Shown here piece after piece: positions 40,174 to 50,389 of a DNA stretch of 64,000 nt. This stretch comes from Franconibacter pulveris DSM 19144 (lineage in GTDB: Bacteria; Pseudomonadota; Gammaproteobacteria; Enterobacterales; Enterobacteriaceae): contig KK211225.1 of the NCBI GenBank assembly GCA_000621185.1, positions 88,181 to 152,180 of the forward strand. The letters run 5' to 3'. The notes under the pieces were generated by a model. It did not search any database. It was not told the origin of the DNA and saw only the letters and a program-made list of their open reading frames with translations. The position numbers and the translations under genes were made by a program. How positions within the stretch are numbered: position 1 is the stretch's first letter; each line of letters opens with the position of its first letter.

Positions 40174-40204
40174 AACCTTCCCCTGTAAAAACGTTAAAGC
40201 GCAA

Positions 40205-40221
40205 AAGTGGTCTGACCTGAT
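40205..40221. promoter_or_regulatory. FadR-like operator upstream of fadI
   Basis: AAGTGGTCTGACCTGAT matches the FadR consensus AACTGGTCNGACCAGTT in its GGTCnGACC core. It is about 30 bp upstream of the fadI start, where long-chain acyl-CoA would relieve repression of fadIJ. Confidence 0.75.
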
Positions 40222-40303
40222 AACATTCTTAACCAAAAATTTACATTGAGCCAATCGGAGAGAGGAAAAAGTGCGAGGCGAAACACGAATTGAGGGGCAA
40301 AAG

Positions 40304-40335
40304 AAAACGCCTTCCTGGCAAAAAGAAGGCGTTTT
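40304..40335 (-). terminator. Intrinsic terminator of yfcZ
   Basis: AAAACGCCTTC and GAAGGCGTTTT form an 11-bp stem with a 10-base loop just after the yfcZ stop on the minus strand, including terminal T-runs. Confidence 0.88.
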
Positions 40336-40347
40336 AAGAAGAAGGGT

Positions 40348-40632
40348 TTACCGCAGGCCGAGCTGGAAGATCATGGTTTCCGCCTGGCAGGCAAAAACAA
40401 AATCGATATCCATCTGTACGCCGCCTTCCACCTCGGTAAAGCGCGGCGTGACCTGACACGGCTCCGACTCCACTTCACGGGCCTTCGCCGTCAGGGCCGC
40501 CAGGGTTTCCTCTGCTTCGGCGCGGCTTGCGAATACGCGGCTGTAAGAGGCGGTACAATCGGTATTGTCCATGATGGTACCCACATCAATACAGCAACAA
40601 ACCGGGGTTTCATCAGCACTGCATTTACTCAT
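40348..40632 (-). CDS. yfcZ: YfcZ/YiiS family protein (unknown function)
   Basis: A 94-residue cytosolic protein matching YfcZ in length and position between fadI and fadL. It has a cysteine cluster near the N-terminus (MSKCSADETPVCCCIDVG). No enzymatic motif is recognised. The ATG at 40632 follows AGAGGAAATCAC. It diverges from fadL across 350 bp that carries CRP-like and FadR-like sites. Confidence 0.9.
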   Translation of the reverse strand: MSKCSADETPVCCCIDVGTIMDNTDCTASYSRVFASRAEAEETLAALTAKAREVESEPCQVTPRFTEVEGGVQMDIDFVFACQAETMIFQLGLR

Positions 40633-40990
40633 TGTGATTTCCTCTTTTAATAACGCAAAAACGATGCGGTTATTTTACGCTGCCGGAAATTCACCCTCCA
40701 CATTAACTTTGTTTAAGCGGCGATAAGTGACCGAAATCACAATTAAAAATGATCTAACGCAAAATTCACCCAACCTGATGATCGACGCCGCTTCGAATTT
40801 TGCAGACGGGATCGCGTTTCGAAGATCACAATTGAAAAATGTTATAAACATACTTGCAACATATCGGCTGGTCGGACCTATACTCTCGCCACTGGTCTGA
40901 TTTGTAAGCCGTACCTCAGACCCTACACTTCGCGCTCCTGTTACCTTAGGTAACATTATTTAAAAATAATAAATGGATGAGGTTATGGTC
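40633..40990. promoter_or_regulatory. yfcZ/fadL divergent control region
   Basis: About 358 bp without a gene. It holds a CRP-like site AGTGA-CCGAAA-TCACA at 40726-40741 and two FadR-like sites nearer fadL: GGCTGGTCGGACCTATA (40866-40882) and CACTGGTCTGATTTGTA (40890-40906), centred 24 bp apart. This agrees with FadR and cAMP-CRP control known for fadL. The CRP-like site could also serve yfcZ. Confidence 0.7.
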
Positions 40991-42352
40991 ATGAGCCAGA
41001 AAACCCTGTTTACCAAATCTGCTCTCGCGGTCGCAGTGGCAATCGTCTCTTCTCAAGCCTGGTCTGCAGGTTTCCAGCTAAACGAATTTTCTTCCTCTGG
41101 CCTGGGCCGTGCCTATTCAGGGGAAGGCGCTATCGCCGATGATGCGGGCAACGCAAGCCGCAACCCGGCGCTGATTATGATGTTTGACCGCCCGACCTTC
41201 TCCGGCGGCGCCATTTTTGTAGACCCGGACGTCAACGTCTCCGGCCGTTCGCAGACAGGCCGCAGCCTGGACTCGGACAACATCGCGCCGACCGCCTGGG
41301 TGCCGAACCTGCATTTCGTGGCGCCGATTAACGAGCAGTTTGGCTGGGGCGCGTCAGTTACCTCTAACTACGGCCTGGCGACGGAATATAACGACAGCTA
41401 TACCGCTGGCTCTGTGGGCGGCAAGACTGACCTCGAAACCATTAACCTTAACTTAAGCGGCGCCTATCGCCTGGACAACCACTGGAGCTTCGGCGTGGGC
41501 TTCGACGCGGTTTATGCGCGCGCGAAGATTGAACGTTACGCAGGCGATCTGCCGCAGCTGCTTGCGGGCGGCATTGCAAGACAAGCGCAGGCGGGTCTTA
41601 TTCCTGCGGCGACTGCGCGCGCTATTGCAGCCCAGGCGGCTGGCATCAGTTCTGATACTCAAATCGCCTATCTGAAAGGCGATGAGTGGGGCTTCGGCTG
41701 GAACGCGGGGATCCTTTATGAAGTAGATAAAGATAACCGTTACGGCTTTACCTACCGTTCTGAAGTAAAAATCGACTTTGACGGCGATTATAAGAGCAGC
41801 CTGCCTGCGGCGATTAACCCGATTAACGCCGCCTATGGTCTGGGTCTGCCTTACGGCACCGGCGGCAGCACTACGGGCGGCTCGCTGACGCTGAACCTGC
41901 CTGAAATGTGGGAAATCTCCGGTTATAACAAAGTGGCGCCACAGTGGGCCGTACACTACAGCCTGACCTACACCAGCTGGAGCCAGTTCGAAGAGCTGAA
42001 GGCGACCAACAGCAACGGCCAGACGCTGTTCCAGAAAGAAGAGAACTTCAGGGATGCTTACCGCATCGCGCTGGGCACCACTTATTACATGGACGATTAC
42101 TGGACCTTCCGCACCGGTATCGCGTTTGACGACAGCCCGGTGCCAGCCGACCACCGCTCCATCTCCATTCCGGACCAGGATCGTCTGTGGCTGAGCGCCG
42201 GCGCTACTTACGCCTTCAATAAAGATGCTTCCGTGGACGCCGGCATTTCTTATATGCATGGTCAGCACGTGGAATTCACCGAAGGCCCGTATACCTTCAA
42301 ATCTGAAGGTAAAGCCTGGCTGTATGGCGTGAACTTTAACTACGCGTTCTGA
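40991..42352 (+). CDS. fadL: Long-chain fatty acid outer-membrane transporter FadL
   Basis: A 453-residue outer-membrane 14-strand barrel. A signal peptide ([20 protein letters not shown]) is cleaved before [20 protein letters not shown], the hatch domain whose NPALI region gates ligand entry. The barrel ends in Phe (NFNYAF). ATG 40991 is 8 bases after GAGG; ATG 40985 (MVMSQK) is a close alternative. The S3-kink region and loops differ from E. coli by short insertions ([20 protein letters not shown]). Confidence 0.96.
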   Translation: MSQKTLFTKSALAVAVAIVSSQAWSAGFQLNEFSSSGLGRAYSGEGAIADDAGNASRNPALIMMFDRPTFSGGAIFVDPDVNVSGRSQTGRSLDSDNIAPTAWVPNLHFVAPINEQFGWGASVTSNYGLATEYNDSYTAGSVGGKTDLETINLNLSGAYRLDNHWSFGVGFDAVYARAKIERYAGDLPQLLAGGIARQAQAGLIPAATARAIAAQAAGISSDTQIAYLKGDEWGFGWNAGILYEVDKDNRYGFTYRSEVKIDFDGDYKSSLPAAINPINAAYGLGLPYGTGGSTTGGSLTLNLPEMWEISGYNKVAPQWAVHYSLTYTSWSQFEELKATNSNGQTLFQKEENFRDAYRIALGTTYYMDDYWTFRTGIAFDDSPVPADHRSISIPDQDRLWLSAGATYAFNKDASVDAGISYMHGQHVEFTEGPYTFKSEGKAWLYGVNFNYAF

Positions 42353-42370
42353 TAGCGGTTTACTTATCAA

Positions 42371-42400
42371 AAAAGGCGGGCCGATGGCTCGCCTTTTCTT
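42371..42400 (+). terminator. Intrinsic terminator of fadL
   Basis: GGCGGGCC (42375-42382) and GGCTCGCC (42386-42393) pair with one G:T wobble around a GAT loop, followed by TTTTCTTTT. Confidence 0.85.
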
Positions 42401-42455
42401 TTGCGTGGGAATATTACCTGCCCTGCAAACCGGCCTGATTTCAACCGGCGCCGAT

Positions 42456-42485
42456 AAAAAAGGCGAACCCGGAGTTCGCCTTTTT
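42456..42485 (-). terminator. Intrinsic terminator of mlaA
   Basis: AAGGCGAAC and GTTCGCCTT pair around CCGGA, with an A-run on the left that becomes a T-run on the minus strand. It probably also ends a ccm read-through transcript. Confidence 0.87.
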
Positions 42486-42501
42486 CACATTCTGTCATCG
42501 C

Positions 42502-43257
42502 TTATTCAGCATCAATCTCTTTGAGATCGTCCTGAATCGCCTGGGCGTTCGGGTTCTCTTGCGGCTTGAGTTTACCGCCATTGGCGATAAAGTCATGGCG
42601 CTGGAAGTAAGCTTCACGCACCAGAATATAAGGGTCCGAAGACTGGCGCAGCAGGCCGTCGGAATCCAGCAGTTGCGCACGGGTTTCCACCCCTTCCACC
42701 GCCCATTTCCCAACCGACAACGGCCAGGTCAGCCAGGAGAGCACCGGATAGAGCGTATCCACCGCGTCGCCGCCATCTTCACGCAGCGTAAAGCTGCCGT
42801 AAAAAGGCAGTTGCAGATAAGGACCGTAGCCCACGCCGTAATAGCCCAGCGTGCTGCCAAAACGGTGCGGCTCTTCGCGCGCCAGCTTCGGATTCGCCAT
42901 GCCCGCCACATCGATAAAGCCGCCCATCCCCAGAAGAGTATTGAGGAAGAAGCGGGTAAAGTGCACCATCCCCTGGTAAGGATTGCCCTGCAGGAAATAG
43001 TTCACCATCACCGCCGGCTCTTCCAGGTTGCCAGTGAAGTTGCTCAGGCCGTTGCGCGCAGGTTGCGGCACATAATCGCGCCAGGCGACCGCCACCGGGC
43101 GCAGTACGTACGGGTCTACCACGTTAAAGTTGAAGTTATACATGGTGCGGTTGAACCCTTCGAACGGGTCCGAACGTCCCTGCTCCGTTTGCGAAGAGCT
43201 GGCGCAGCCCACCAGCAGCGTGGCGGCCAGAGCAAGCCCGGTCAGGCGAAATTTCAT
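42502..43257 (-). CDS. mlaA: Phospholipid-transport outer-membrane lipoprotein MlaA (VacJ)
   Basis: A 251-residue lipoprotein. The lipobox LVGC places the acylated cysteine at residue 18. DPFEGFNRTMYNFNFNVVDP and the amphipathic pore region are typical of MlaA, which sits in the outer membrane with OmpF/C and hands mislocalised phospholipids to MlaC. The ATG at 43257 follows CAGGGAGAC. It lies 27 bp downstream of ccmI, so the ccm transcript may reach it. Confidence 0.96.
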   Translation of the reverse strand: MKFRLTGLALAATLLVGCASSSQTEQGRSDPFEGFNRTMYNFNFNVVDPYVLRPVAVAWRDYVPQPARNGLSNFTGNLEEPAVMVNYFLQGNPYQGMVHFTRFFLNTLLGMGGFIDVAGMANPKLAREEPHRFGSTLGYYGVGYGPYLQLPFYGSFTLREDGGDAVDTLYPVLSWLTWPLSVGKWAVEGVETRAQLLDSDGLLRQSSDPYILVREAYFQRHDFIANGGKLKPQENPNAQAIQDDLKEIDAE

Positions 43258-43284
43258 CTCAGTCTCCCTGTAAAGTCGTCGCGC

Positions 43285-44475
43285 TCAGGGTTGAGGCTGC
43301 GAAACCTCAACTTCCACCGGCGTGGAAGCATTGAACTGAATCAGCGCGCTCTGGCCTGTCCAGTCCCCCGTCTGCGGTGCGGGCGTGCCCGCCTGCGAAA
43401 TATGCACTTTAATAATTCCCTGACGCACCGAGGAAAGCAGCCTGTCCGGCATCATGGCGTTGGTATCGTCAAGAGTAAGTGTTAGCGGAAAATGTCCCAG
43501 CGGCAATTTTTTTGCCGCGACAGGCACTGCTGAAACGCCATCAGTGACGGAAACAAAGACTATCCCCTTCTCGGGTAAGGCTTTTTCCGCCTGCGGCGAC
43601 AGCGTGATTTTAACAGCCACTTTCGCGTTGTCCATGCCGCTTTCCACTTTCGCCTGCGCGATGCTGCGCATGATAACCGCGCGGCGCTCATCGTCAGCAG
43701 GCAGCAAGCGCAGCATTATTTGCCAGGCGCCAATCGCTTCTTTATAACGCTGCTGCTCAAAAGCGCTGAAAGCGAGCAGGCCGAGCGCGCGGATATTGGT
43801 ATGCTGTTGGGAAAGCACCTCCCGGAGCAATTTTTCGCCCTGCTGGTTATCTTCCGCATCCGACGAACGGGTAAGCACTTCAGCATAGTCGAGCTTCGCG
43901 TCAAGGTTATCCGGCGCCAGTCGCCAGGCGCGCTCAAAGGCCGCCGTGGCGGTGGAAGCGTTGTTCAGCACCATACCGATGCGCCCAAGCATCATCCAGC
44001 CTTCGGCGTTTTGCGGGTCATCCTGCAGACGCGTGCGCAGCCCAAGCCCCAGGCGCGCCATCTCTTCCATCGTCAGCGGTTTCGCGTCCGGGTCCATCAC
44101 CCTCTGGATAAGCGCTGGCGTCTGTTGCGTAACCTGCTGCCATTCCAGCACGTGAGACAGGCTGGATGTTTTGATAAAAGCGCCAATGCTGACCGCCGCC
44201 AGCAGAATGACGCCTGGCAACAGCGCCAGACGGCCGAAGGGGCGGTGTTTCGCAGGCTGCTGCTCAGGAATATCCGCGAGCAGGCTTTGCTGCAACTCCA
44301 CCACCATTTCATCGCGCCCGGGGATTTTCTCCTCTTCCAGCTCGCGCAGGCGAGAGTGGTAAAAAGCGCGGTTAAGCGTATCGCGATCGACCGCCGGGCG
44401 CCCGGCCCACGGAAAAAAGAGCAACGCCGAAACGGCCGCCAGTAAAACAGCAATGACAGTAATCAGCAGCGTCAT
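43285..44475 (-). CDS. ccmI: Cytochrome c maturation protein CcmI (TPR, separate from CcmH)
   Basis: A 396-residue protein with an N-terminal membrane helix (LITVIAVLLAAVSALLFFPW), a cytoplasmic loop, a second helix near residues 87-105 and a periplasmic TPR domain (EGWMMLGRIGMVLNNASTA) that chaperones apocytochrome c. The C-terminal immunoglobulin-like part is also present. In E. coli these functions are fused to CcmH. Here ccmI is its own frame, overlapping ccmH by 4 bp (ATGA). Confidence 0.9.
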   Translation of the reverse strand: MTLLITVIAVLLAAVSALLFFPWAGRPAVDRDTLNRAFYHSRLRELEEEKIPGRDEMVVELQQSLLADIPEQQPAKHRPFGRLALLPGVILLAAVSIGAFIKTSSLSHVLEWQQVTQQTPALIQRVMDPDAKPLTMEEMARLGLGLRTRLQDDPQNAEGWMMLGRIGMVLNNASTATAAFERAWRLAPDNLDAKLDYAEVLTRSSDAEDNQQGEKLLREVLSQQHTNIRALGLLAFSAFEQQRYKEAIGAWQIMLRLLPADDERRAVIMRSIAQAKVESGMDNAKVAVKITLSPQAEKALPEKGIVFVSVTDGVSAVPVAAKKLPLGHFPLTLTLDDTNAMMPDRLLSSVRQGIIKVHISQAGTPAPQTGDWTGQSALIQFNASTPVEVEVSQPQP

Positions 44476-44930
44476 GGCAGGTTCCTTTTTTCATCGAGCA
44501 GCTTCGCCAGCCGCTGGCGTTCTGCTTCACTGAGCGCGCCCTGCGCGGCTCTTTTACGGCTGCGGCGAACAATCATCACTGCGCCGCCGAGAACAAACAA
44601 GGCAGGCAGCAGCCAGAGAATAATCGTGCCCGGCGTGACCGGCGGTTCGTACGTCACAAAATGGCCATAGCGTGCCACCATATAGTCCATAATCTGCTGC
44701 TTGCTCTGCCCCTGCTGCATCAGCTCGTAGACCTTCTGGCGCATGTCGGCGGCGATCATGGCGTTAGAATCGGCAATGCTGTTGTTCTGGCATTTCGGGC
44801 AGCGCAGCTGTTCGGTAAGCTGGCGAAACTGCTGCTCCTGCGCTTCGTCTTTAAACTGATAGGTGTCGATGGCGGCCCAGGCGCTCAGGCTCAAAAGCAG
44901 GCCGACAAACAGCGCGAAAACGCGTTTCAT
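44472..44930 (-). CDS. ccmH: Cytochrome c maturation thiol reductase CcmH (short form)
   Basis: A 152-residue membrane-anchored protein: signal peptide MKRVFALFVGLLLSLSAWA, the LRCPKCQNNSI motif (two redox cysteines) and a single C-terminal membrane helix (GTIILWLLPALFVLGGAVMI). It reduces the apocytochrome CXXCH disulfide with CcmG. ATG 44930 overlaps the ccmG stop (ATGA); the longer frame upstream lacks a signal peptide. Confidence 0.93.
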   Translation of the reverse strand: MKRVFALFVGLLLSLSAWAAIDTYQFKDEAQEQQFRQLTEQLRCPKCQNNSIADSNAMIAADMRQKVYELMQQGQSKQQIMDYMVARYGHFVTYEPPVTPGTIILWLLPALFVLGGAVMIVRRSRKRAAQGALSEAERQRLAKLLDEKRNLP

Positions 44931-45484
44931 GCGCCCGCCCCCTTGCTGTATTTCTCCCACAGCGGCTTAAGCTCGTTTTGCCAGACGCGATCGTTAAGAT
45001 CGCCCGCGTGGCGGTAGCGAATAATGCCGTTGCCGTCGATAAGGAACGTTTCCGGCGCGCCGTAAACGCCCAGATCCAGCCCCAGCATGCCGTCACCGTC
45101 GTAAAGGCTCAACGCGTAAGGATTGCCCAGTTCGTTCAGCCAGTTCACCGCCTTGCGGCGGTCATCTTTATAGTTCATGCCGACGACCCGCACGCCCTGC
45201 GCGGCAAGGCCGTTTAAAAACTGGTGTTCGGCGCGACAGGTAGGGCACCAGGTCGCCCAGACGTTAAGCAGCAGCGGCTTGCCCTGCGTCAGCACCGCCT
45301 GGTCGTAAATTTTGCCCGGCTCGTTCAGCGACTCCAGGCGAAACACCGGCACCGGTTTGCCAATCAGGGCGGATTCCAGCGTGGTCGGGTCATCGCCGCC
45401 CGCGTTGCGCACCAGTTGCCAGAGCAGCGCGCCCGCCAGCAGCAGAAAGAGGATAAGCGGGATAAACAGCACCTTGCGCTTCAT
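44927..45484 (-). CDS. dsbE: Thiol:disulfide interchange protein DsbE/CcmG
   Basis: A 185-residue membrane-anchored periplasmic thioredoxin-like protein. An N-terminal anchor (KVLFIPLILFLLLAGALLWQ) precedes the WCPTC active site in NVWATWCPTCRAEHQ and the conserved GAPETFLIDGNG. It supplies reducing power from DsbD to apocytochrome c or CcmH. Overlaps ccmF by 4 bp. Confidence 0.96.
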   Translation of the reverse strand: MKRKVLFIPLILFLLLAGALLWQLVRNAGGDDPTTLESALIGKPVPVFRLESLNEPGKIYDQAVLTQGKPLLLNVWATWCPTCRAEHQFLNGLAAQGVRVVGMNYKDDRRKAVNWLNELGNPYALSLYDGDGMLGLDLGVYGAPETFLIDGNGIIRYRHAGDLNDRVWQNELKPLWEKYSKGAGA

Positions 45485-47433
45485 TGCGCCTCCTTCAGGG
45501 TTTTACGCAGACGGTAGCGCGGGTCGAGCATGCACAGCAGGCCGCCAAGGGCCATCAACACGCCGCCGTACCAGATCCAGCGCACAAAAGGTTTGTAATA
45601 AAGCCGCACCGCCCAGCTGCCGTCATCCAGCGCTTCGCCAAGGGCGGCGTAGAGATCGCGCGTCAGACCGCCGTCGATGGCCGCCTCGGTCATCATCATC
45701 CGGCTGCTGTTGTAATAGCGTTTCTCGGCATGCAGCGTGGCTTCAGGTTTGCCGTTGCGGGTAACATCGATAATGCCCACGCCGCCCCGCCAGTTGGGGC
45801 CTGTGGCGTCATGCACATCGCGAAAGACGAAGTGGTACTGGTGAATGTCGATACTGTCGCCCGCCTTCATGCGCACGTCGCGCTCAATGCTGTAGTTCTG
45901 GCTAAAAGCGATGCCGACCACCGTCACCGCCACGCCCACATGGCCCAGCACCATTCCCCAGTGGCTGCGCGAAAGCGTCGCCAGGCCGCGCCAGAAACCG
46001 TGGCGATGCGTGGCGCGCTCGTGCAGTTCCATCAGCGCCAGCACCAGCACCCAGCCTGCCATCAGCAGACCCACTACCGTCATGGCCTCAACGCGATCCT
46101 GCATCAGCCACGGCAGCAGCAGGGAAAACGCCACGGTCACCGCCAGCGCTACCGCCAGCCGTTTAACCAGCTTTTGTGGCTCGTCCCGACGCCAGCGCAC
46201 CAGCGGCCCGATGCCGAGCAGCAGCGCGAACGGCGCCATCAGCGCGCTAAAGAGCGTGTTAAAGAACGGCTCGCCAATGGAGATGCTGCCAAGCCCCAGC
46301 TGTTTATGCACCAGCGGCAGCAGCGTGCCGAGTAAAACCACCAGCATGGCGGCAACCAGCAGCACGTTGTTGCCAAGCAGGAAAGATTCGCGCGACCAGA
46401 GTTCGTTGCTCACCCGCGCCCGAACCTGCCCGCCCTTCACGGCGTAAAGCAGCAGCGAACCGCCAATTACAATCACCAGCAGCGCAAGGATGAACATGCC
46501 GCGCGCCGGATCGGAAGCGAACGAGTGTACCGAAACCAGCACGCCGGAGCGCACCAGAAAAGTGCCAAGCAGACAAAGGGAAAAGGCGGTAATGGCGAGC
46601 AGCACCGTCCAGGCGCGGAAGCTGCCGCGCTTTTCGGTTACCGCCAGCGAATGCATCAGCGCCGTGCCCACAAGCCAGGGCATAAAGGACGCGTTTTCCA
46701 CCGGGTCCCAGAACCACCAGCCGCCCCAGCCCAGTTCATAATAAGCCCAGGCGGAGCCGAGCACGATGCCGATGGTGAGAAAGACCCACGCCGCCTGCGT
46801 CCAGGGACGCGACCAGCGCGCCCAGGCGGTATCCAGCCGCCCGGCCATCAGCGAGGCGATAGCAAAGGCGAAAGCGACCGAGAAGCCCACATACCCCATA
46901 TAGAGCAGCGGCGGATGGAAAATCAGGCCGATATCCTGCAACAGCGGGTTTAAGTCACGCCCGTCGATGGGGAAATCGGGCAGCGTGCGGGTGAAAGGGT
47001 TGGAGGTAAAGAGGATAAAAAGCAGGAAGCCAAAGGCTATCATCCCCATCACGGCGAGCACCCGCGCTACCGCGTCCTGCGGCATGCCGCGGCTGAAAAT
47101 CGCCACGGCGAAGGTCCAGCCGCTCATCAGCAACACCCAGAGCAGCAGCGACCCTTCATGGGCGCCCCAGGTGGCCGCCACGCGATACCAGACCGGCAGC
47201 TCGCGGTTAGAGTTGCTCACGACATATTGCACAGTGAAATCATTCACCACAAAAGCGTGCACCAGGATAAGGAACGCGCCGAGGATCGTGAAGAAGAGCA
47301 GCCAGGCGAGCGGGCGGGCAAGCGCCATCAAGCGCGTGTCCTGGCGCACGGCGCCCCACAGCGGGTAGACGCTCAGCAGCAGCGAAACGCCGAGCGCAAG
47401 GCAGAGCAGGTAGTTGCCAATCTCCGGCATCAT
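45481..47433 (-). CDS. ccmF: Heme lyase CcmF
   Basis: A 650-residue polytopic protein with the WWD signature ([18 protein letters not shown]) that handles heme, [11 protein letters not shown] near the start and conserved periplasmic histidines. It ligates heme from holo-CcmE to apocytochrome. Starts ATG 47433 or 47430 are equivalent; it overlaps ccmE by 4 bp. Confidence 0.97.
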   Translation of the reverse strand: MMPEIGNYLLCLALGVSLLLSVYPLWGAVRQDTRLMALARPLAWLLFFTILGAFLILVHAFVVNDFTVQYVVSNSNRELPVWYRVAATWGAHEGSLLLWVLLMSGWTFAVAIFSRGMPQDAVARVLAVMGMIAFGFLLFILFTSNPFTRTLPDFPIDGRDLNPLLQDIGLIFHPPLLYMGYVGFSVAFAFAIASLMAGRLDTAWARWSRPWTQAAWVFLTIGIVLGSAWAYYELGWGGWWFWDPVENASFMPWLVGTALMHSLAVTEKRGSFRAWTVLLAITAFSLCLLGTFLVRSGVLVSVHSFASDPARGMFILALLVIVIGGSLLLYAVKGGQVRARVSNELWSRESFLLGNNVLLVAAMLVVLLGTLLPLVHKQLGLGSISIGEPFFNTLFSALMAPFALLLGIGPLVRWRRDEPQKLVKRLAVALAVTVAFSLLLPWLMQDRVEAMTVVGLLMAGWVLVLALMELHERATHRHGFWRGLATLSRSHWGMVLGHVGVAVTVVGIAFSQNYSIERDVRMKAGDSIDIHQYHFVFRDVHDATGPNWRGGVGIIDVTRNGKPEATLHAEKRYYNSSRMMMTEAAIDGGLTRDLYAALGEALDDGSWAVRLYYKPFVRWIWYGGVLMALGGLLCMLDPRYRLRKTLKEAQ

Positions 47434-47909
47434 GAGTGGTTATCCTTATAAGCTTCCGGCGGGCGCTTGTGGTTCTCCTGCATCGCCGCTTTCACTTCCG
47501 GCGGGGTGTAGTTCTCATCATGTTTAGCAAGCACCTCTTTGGCCGCCACCTGATTGCCCGCTTCCAGCACGCCCTGCGCCACGACGCCCTGCCCTTCACG
47601 AAAGAGATCCGGCAGGATGCCGGTGTAGCTTACGTCTATCACGCCGCGGGCGTCGTAAAGCTTAAAGTGCACTTCCAGCGTTTTGCTGTCGCGCTGCACG
47701 CTGCCTGGCATCACCATGCCGCCGACGCGCAGACGCTGCCCCGGCTCCGGTTTTTCCTGCGCTTCGCCTTTGCCGTACAGAATTTCGCCAGGCGTATAAA
47801 AAAGATCGATATTCGAGCGCAGCGCATAGAGCACCAGCGCGATAGTAAGCCCTAACCCCATCAGTACCGCGACAGCGAGATAAAGGCGATTTTTACGACG
47901 AGCGTTCAC
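47430..47909 (-). CDS. ccmE: Heme chaperone CcmE
   Basis: A 159-residue membrane-anchored periplasmic chaperone. The heme-binding histidine is His130 in [12 protein letters not shown]. The OB-fold core ([14 protein letters not shown]) is visible. It receives heme from CcmABCD and passes it to CcmF. It begins where ccmD ends. Confidence 0.97.
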   Translation of the reverse strand: MNARRKNRLYLAVAVLMGLGLTIALVLYALRSNIDLFYTPGEILYGKGEAQEKPEPGQRLRVGGMVMPGSVQRDSKTLEVHFKLYDARGVIDVSYTGILPDLFREGQGVVAQGVLEAGNQVAAKEVLAKHDENYTPPEVKAAMQENHKRPPEAYKDNHS

Positions 47910-48125
47910 TTATGCTTCCTTAACTTTTGTCTGCCGCGCCGCCTGAATGCGGCGTTCCCGCGCTTGCTGCCGGCGCACCTGCGCCAGCAGCGCCCGGCGC
48001 TGCCAGAGGGTATGCCCCACCAACAGCGCAAGCGAAATAAGCGTACAAGCGACCGCCAGCCAGACGTAAAAGGCGTAGCCGCCCATGGCGAAAAAATCGC
48101 CCCAGCTGTTGAAAGCAGAGTTCAT
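47910..48125 (-). CDS. ccmD: Heme exporter protein CcmD
   Basis: A 71-residue protein with one membrane helix (GGYAFYVWLAVACTLISLAL) and a basic cytoplasmic tail (RRQQARERRIQAAR), the usual CcmD form. I chose ATG 48125, which overlaps the ccmC stop by 4 bp. A longer frame upstream lies in ccmC and has no CcmD similarity. It aids release of holo-CcmE from CcmABC. Confidence 0.93.
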   Translation of the reverse strand: MNSAFNSWGDFFAMGGYAFYVWLAVACTLISLALLVGHTLWQRRALLAQVRRQQARERRIQAARQTKVKEA

Positions 48126-48862
48126 TGCGCGGCTCCTTTCCGGCTGGCAAGCGCCGCTACCCACGGGCGACGACGCTCCTGAATAAGAATAAGATTGCGC
48201 AGACGCATCAGCGTCAGCGTCACAAAAAGCGCCAGGAAGCCGAAAATGGTCCAGCGCAGCGGCATCCGCATAGAGGGGTCGATGGTCTGCTGCATATTGG
48301 TAGAGCCCTGGTGCAGGGTGTTCCACCACTCCACCGAGTAGTGAATAATTGGCAGGTTCACCACGCCGACCAGAATCAGGATGCCCGCCGCGCGGCCTGC
48401 GAGGCGGCGATCGTCAAAAGCGTTATAGAGCGCGATAACCCCAACATATAAAAAGAGCAGCACCAGTTCGGAGGTGAGCCGCGCATCCCAGATCCACCAG
48501 GTTCCCCACATCGGCTTGCCCCAGGCGGAGCCGGTCACCAGCGCGATAAAGGTATAAACCGCGCCGACCGGCGCCATCGCCGCTGCAACCAGATCTGACA
48601 TTTTCATCTGCCAGACCAGCCCAATAAACGCCGCTATCGCCATCGAGGCGTAAATGCCCATCGACCACATCGCCGCCGGTACGTGCAGGTACATAATGCG
48701 ATAGCTCTGCCCCTGCTGATAATCTGCCGGGGCGTAGACAAAGCCCCAGACGCAGCCTACCGCCAGCAGCGCAACGCTCAGCAACGCCAGCCACGGGATA
48801 AAACGGCCGCAGAGCGCGTAGAGCCGCTCCGGTTTAGCCAACTGATGTAACGCTTTCCACAT
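48122..48862 (-). CDS. ccmC: Heme ABC exporter permease CcmC
   Basis: A 246-residue six-helix protein of the heme-handling family. The WWD motif is GTWWIWDARLTSELV, with flanking histidines (MYLHVPAAMWSMGIYAS). It is essential for loading heme onto CcmE. Follows ccmB by 43 bp. Confidence 0.97.
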   Translation of the reverse strand: MWKALHQLAKPERLYALCGRFIPWLALLSVALLAVGCVWGFVYAPADYQQGQSYRIMYLHVPAAMWSMGIYASMAIAAFIGLVWQMKMSDLVAAAMAPVGAVYTFIALVTGSAWGKPMWGTWWIWDARLTSELVLLFLYVGVIALYNAFDDRRLAGRAAGILILVGVVNLPIIHYSVEWWNTLHQGSTNMQQTIDPSMRMPLRWTIFGFLALFVTLTLMRLRNLILIQERRRPWVAALASRKGAAQ

Positions 48863-48905
48863 GGTTATCGCTCACAAAACTTATCATGCCCGCTCCGGGC
48901 TGTTG

Positions 48906-49565
48906 TTATTGAATACTGATTCGCAGCGCCGCCGCCGTCGCGAACGGGCTTAAGGTGGCGCTGGCCGCCAGAAACGCGCCCAGAATCGCCAGGTAACCGT
49001 TCACCGCCATATGCATTGACGCCGCGTCCACCGCCGCGGTAGCGAAAATCAGCAGCGGCACGGTAAGCGGCAGCACCAGCAGGCTCAGCAGCACGCCGCC
49101 GCGCCGCAATCCCACTGTCAATCCGACGCCCGTGGCGCCAAGAAAACTCAGCGTTGGGGTGCCCAGCAGTAGGGTCAGCGTGAGCGTCGTGGCGCTTCGC
49201 ATATCCAGCCCCAACAGCAGCGCAGCCAGCGGCGACAGCACAATCAGCGGCAGACCGGTGACCACCCAGTGAGCGGCCACTTTCGCGACAACCATTGCCG
49301 GCAGCGGCAACGGCAGCAGCATAAGCTGCTCCAGCGAGCCATCCTGCCAGTCGTCGCGGAACAACCGCTCCATCGCCAGCAGCGAAGCGAGCAGCGCCGC
49401 CACCCAGACTGCGCCTGGCGCGATGCGCGAGAGCATCTGCGGCTCCGGGCCGATGCCTAACGGAAAAAGGGTAATGACGATAAGGAAGAACCACAGCGGG
49501 TTGATTATCTCCGCCCCTTTGCGCAGCGCCAGACGAAGCTCTCTCTGAAAGACCTGCCACATCAT
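48906..49565 (-). CDS. ccmB: Heme ABC exporter permease CcmB
   Basis: A 219-residue integral membrane protein with six hydrophobic segments ([19 protein letters not shown] at the start). It forms the CcmAB transporter that powers release of holo-CcmE. Overlaps ccmA by 4 bp. Confidence 0.96.
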   Translation of the reverse strand: MMWQVFQRELRLALRKGAEIINPLWFFLIVITLFPLGIGPEPQMLSRIAPGAVWVAALLASLLAMERLFRDDWQDGSLEQLMLLPLPLPAMVVAKVAAHWVVTGLPLIVLSPLAALLLGLDMRSATTLTLTLLLGTPTLSFLGATGVGLTVGLRRGGVLLSLLVLPLTVPLLIFATAAVDAASMHMAVNGYLAILGAFLAASATLSPFATAAALRISIQ

Positions 49566-50182
49566 GCCGCCGCCTCCGGCGCATTAAGCGTAATACAGCG
49601 TAGTGGACAGTTCACAGGGCGCAAGGGCTGGTGGGTGGTGAGCACAACCGCGCCGCCGCGTGAGGCGTGGCGCTCCAGGCGGCGCGTCAGCGTTTCGATG
49701 CCGGCGACGTCGAGCGCGGTAAAAGGTTCGTCCAGCACCCACAGCGCGGCGTCGCTCAGCCACAGGCGGGCCAGCGCCACGCGCCGCTGTTGACCGGCGG
49801 AGAGCTGCGCTACCGGCACATCTTCATAACCGACCAGGCCTGTCGCAGCAAGCGCCGCCCAGCGCGCATCCTGCGACAGTCGCGGATGGTAAAAACGCAG
49901 GTTTTCATCGGCGGTGAGCACCGCCTTCACGCCGGGCTGGTGGCCGAGCCAGAGAAGCTGATGATGAAAAACGTCGCGCTGGCGGCGGATGGGTTCGCCC
50001 TGCCAGCAGACGTTTCCCGATTCGGGGGTAGCGAGGCCGGTAAGGATACGCAGCAGCGAGGTTTTTCCCGCTCCGTTGACGCCTGCGATTTGCACTATCT
50101 CACCGGGCTGAACGGTCAGGCTCAGCGCTTCAAAGAGGACGCGTTCGTCACGAACGCAGGTGAGATGGTGTGCTTCCAGCAT
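49562..50182 (-). CDS. ccmA: Heme ABC exporter ATP-binding protein CcmA
   Basis: A 206-residue ABC ATPase. Walker A is [12 protein letters not shown], the signature [14 protein letters not shown] and Walker [14 protein letters not shown] chose ATG 50182 ([14 protein letters not shown]), matching E. coli CcmA. First gene of the ccm operon, divergent from yfdC across about 200 bp. Confidence 0.96.
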   Translation of the reverse strand: MLEAHHLTCVRDERVLFEALSLTVQPGEIVQIAGVNGAGKTSLLRILTGLATPESGNVCWQGEPIRRQRDVFHHQLLWLGHQPGVKAVLTADENLRFYHPRLSQDARWAALAATGLVGYEDVPVAQLSAGQQRRVALARLWLSDAALWVLDEPFTALDVAGIETLTRRLERHASRGGAVVLTTHQPLRPVNCPLRCITLNAPEAAA

Positions 50183-50389
50183 GGGCGCGCGGCTCCTTCT
50201 ATTACAGGGAGGCGGCATAATAGCACAGCTGCGGCGCTGCCCAGAAATCCGGGGCGGCGATGCAGCCTACTCAAAAAGGAGTAATCTTAGTTTCAGGATC
50301 AATAATCATCCGAATTTTCGCTTATCTGCGGGCAAAACGCATAAAAGCGCTACGCTTAGTGATAGCGATATTTCCTGTGGAGAGCTCTT

